Assembly (NCBI GenBank): GCA_964424335.1
Contig: CAYRIY010000156.1
Span: forward strand, 1 to 5,903
Reading direction: 5' to 3'
Length of the DNA stretch: 5,903 nt
Source of the DNA: CAYRIY01 sp964424335
GTDB taxonomy: Bacteria > Bacillota > Limnochordia > DTU080 > RSA5
Positions 5,431 through 5,903 of this stretch are shown piece by piece. A model generated the notes under the pieces. That model worked only from the letters and a program-made list of their open reading frames with translations. It made no database searches and had not been told where the DNA came from. Position 1 is the first letter of the stretch; each line of letters starts with the position of its first letter. Both the position numbers and the translations under genes were made by a program.

Positions 5431-5903
5431 TTACGCTCTGCCTCCGGCTGTCCGGCTGCCGAAGAGCCCTTGTGGCCGGACGACGAGAAGTAGAAAGAGC
5501 AGCGTAAAGGCGGCCGCGTCACGCCACGAAGACGCGAGGAATTGCACGGTCATGACTTCGACGAACCCCAGGATGAGGCCGCCGAGGACTGCGCCGGGAA
5601 CGCTGCCCATGCCGCCAAGCACGATGATCGCAAGGCCCTTCAGCCCGTAGGGAACGCCCATCGCAGGCTGGACGGCAAATGCGAGCCCGACGAGCATCCC
5701 TGCGATGCCGCCGATCGCGGACGCGAGCATGACGGTCGCAAGGTAGATCCTGCGAGCGTCGATGCCAAGAAGTGAAGCGGTCTCGGCGCTTTCGGCCACG
5801 GCGCGCATCGCCTTTCCGAGCCGAGTGCGGAAAAGTAGAAAGTGCAAGGCGACCATCAGGCCAATGCTGATCCCCAAGATCAGCAAATCGATCGACGTGA
5901 AGG
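5431..5903 (-). CDS. livH: Branched-chain amino acid-type ABC importer, permease LivH, C-terminal part (5' end outside window)
   Basis: The frame is open through the right edge of the window. 156 C-terminal residues are visible, roughly half of a usual LivH of about 290-310 residues. Visible residues about 6-24 form a membrane segment. They are followed by the coupling loop TRLGKAMRAVAESAETASLLGID (26-48) that would dock on the ATPase. Further membrane segments lie at about 53-77, 88-122 and 129-141. The conserved GLAIIVLGGMGSVPGA block is at 86-101, and the RPQGLFG ending is typical of LivH. It is the first visible gene of the operon and its stop is 2 nt before the livM start. The gene for the periplasmic substrate-binding protein (LivJ/LivK type) is not in the window; it may lie upstream of livH, as in many such operons. 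Confidence 0.93.
   Translation of the reverse strand, partial: FTSIDLLILGISIGLMVALHFLLFRTRLGKAMRAVAESAETASLLGIDARRIYLATVMLASAIGGIAGMLVGLAFAVQPAMGVPYGLKGLAIIVLGGMGSVPGAVLGGLILGFVEVMTVQFLASSWRDAAAFTLLFLLLVVRPQGLFGSRTAGGRA

Overview
The window is almost entirely protein-coding. Only the 2 bases between livH and livM (5429-5430) lie outside a gene. It holds two convergent gene blocks from a diderm (Gram-negative-type) bacterium with a fairly GC-rich genome. The diderm assignment rests on a TpsB/Omp85-superfamily outer-membrane transporter with a Sec signal peptide. The species cannot be read from the sequence; a proteobacterium or another GC-rich diderm lineage would fit.

Left block (+ strand, 2-2957): a two-partner secretion (type Vb) pair. 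The first gene is the 3' part of a large, cysteine-free exoprotein or adhesin (TpsA-like). It ends a beta-helix-type repeat array (LW[DE]A motifs, nested 20-, 62- and 82-residue spacing), continues into a non-repeated beta-rich domain, and finishes with an acidic tail that starts with an EF-hand-like loop. Its stop codon overlaps by 8 nt the start of the second gene, a complete 508-residue TpsB transporter (signal peptide, two POTRA domains, 16-strand-type barrel, terminal Phe). The substrate-before-transporter order, the missing N-terminal plug-helix region and the VRGM version of the VRG(Y/F) motif are the most unusual points.

Right block (- strand, 5903-2958): the distal part of a branched-chain amino acid-type ABC importer operon (HAAT family), transcribed livH (partial) -> livM -> livG -> livF. 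The genes are separated by 2 nt or overlap by 8 nt. The periplasmic binding protein and the operon promoter would lie beyond the right edge. The gene set gives two inner-membrane permeases and two cytoplasmic ATPases; the substrate is not proven by sequence.

The blocks meet tail to tail with no spacer. The tpsB stop TGA (2955-2957) directly abuts the livF stop, and together they form the palindrome TGATCA. No intrinsic terminator is visible there, so the two transcripts probably overlap in antisense. No RNA gene, CRISPR array, insertion sequence, attachment site or origin was seen. The promoters of both blocks appear to lie outside the window. I do not see a wholly new system; the best candidates for something little described are the non-repeated C-terminal region of the exoprotein and the compact form of its transporter.
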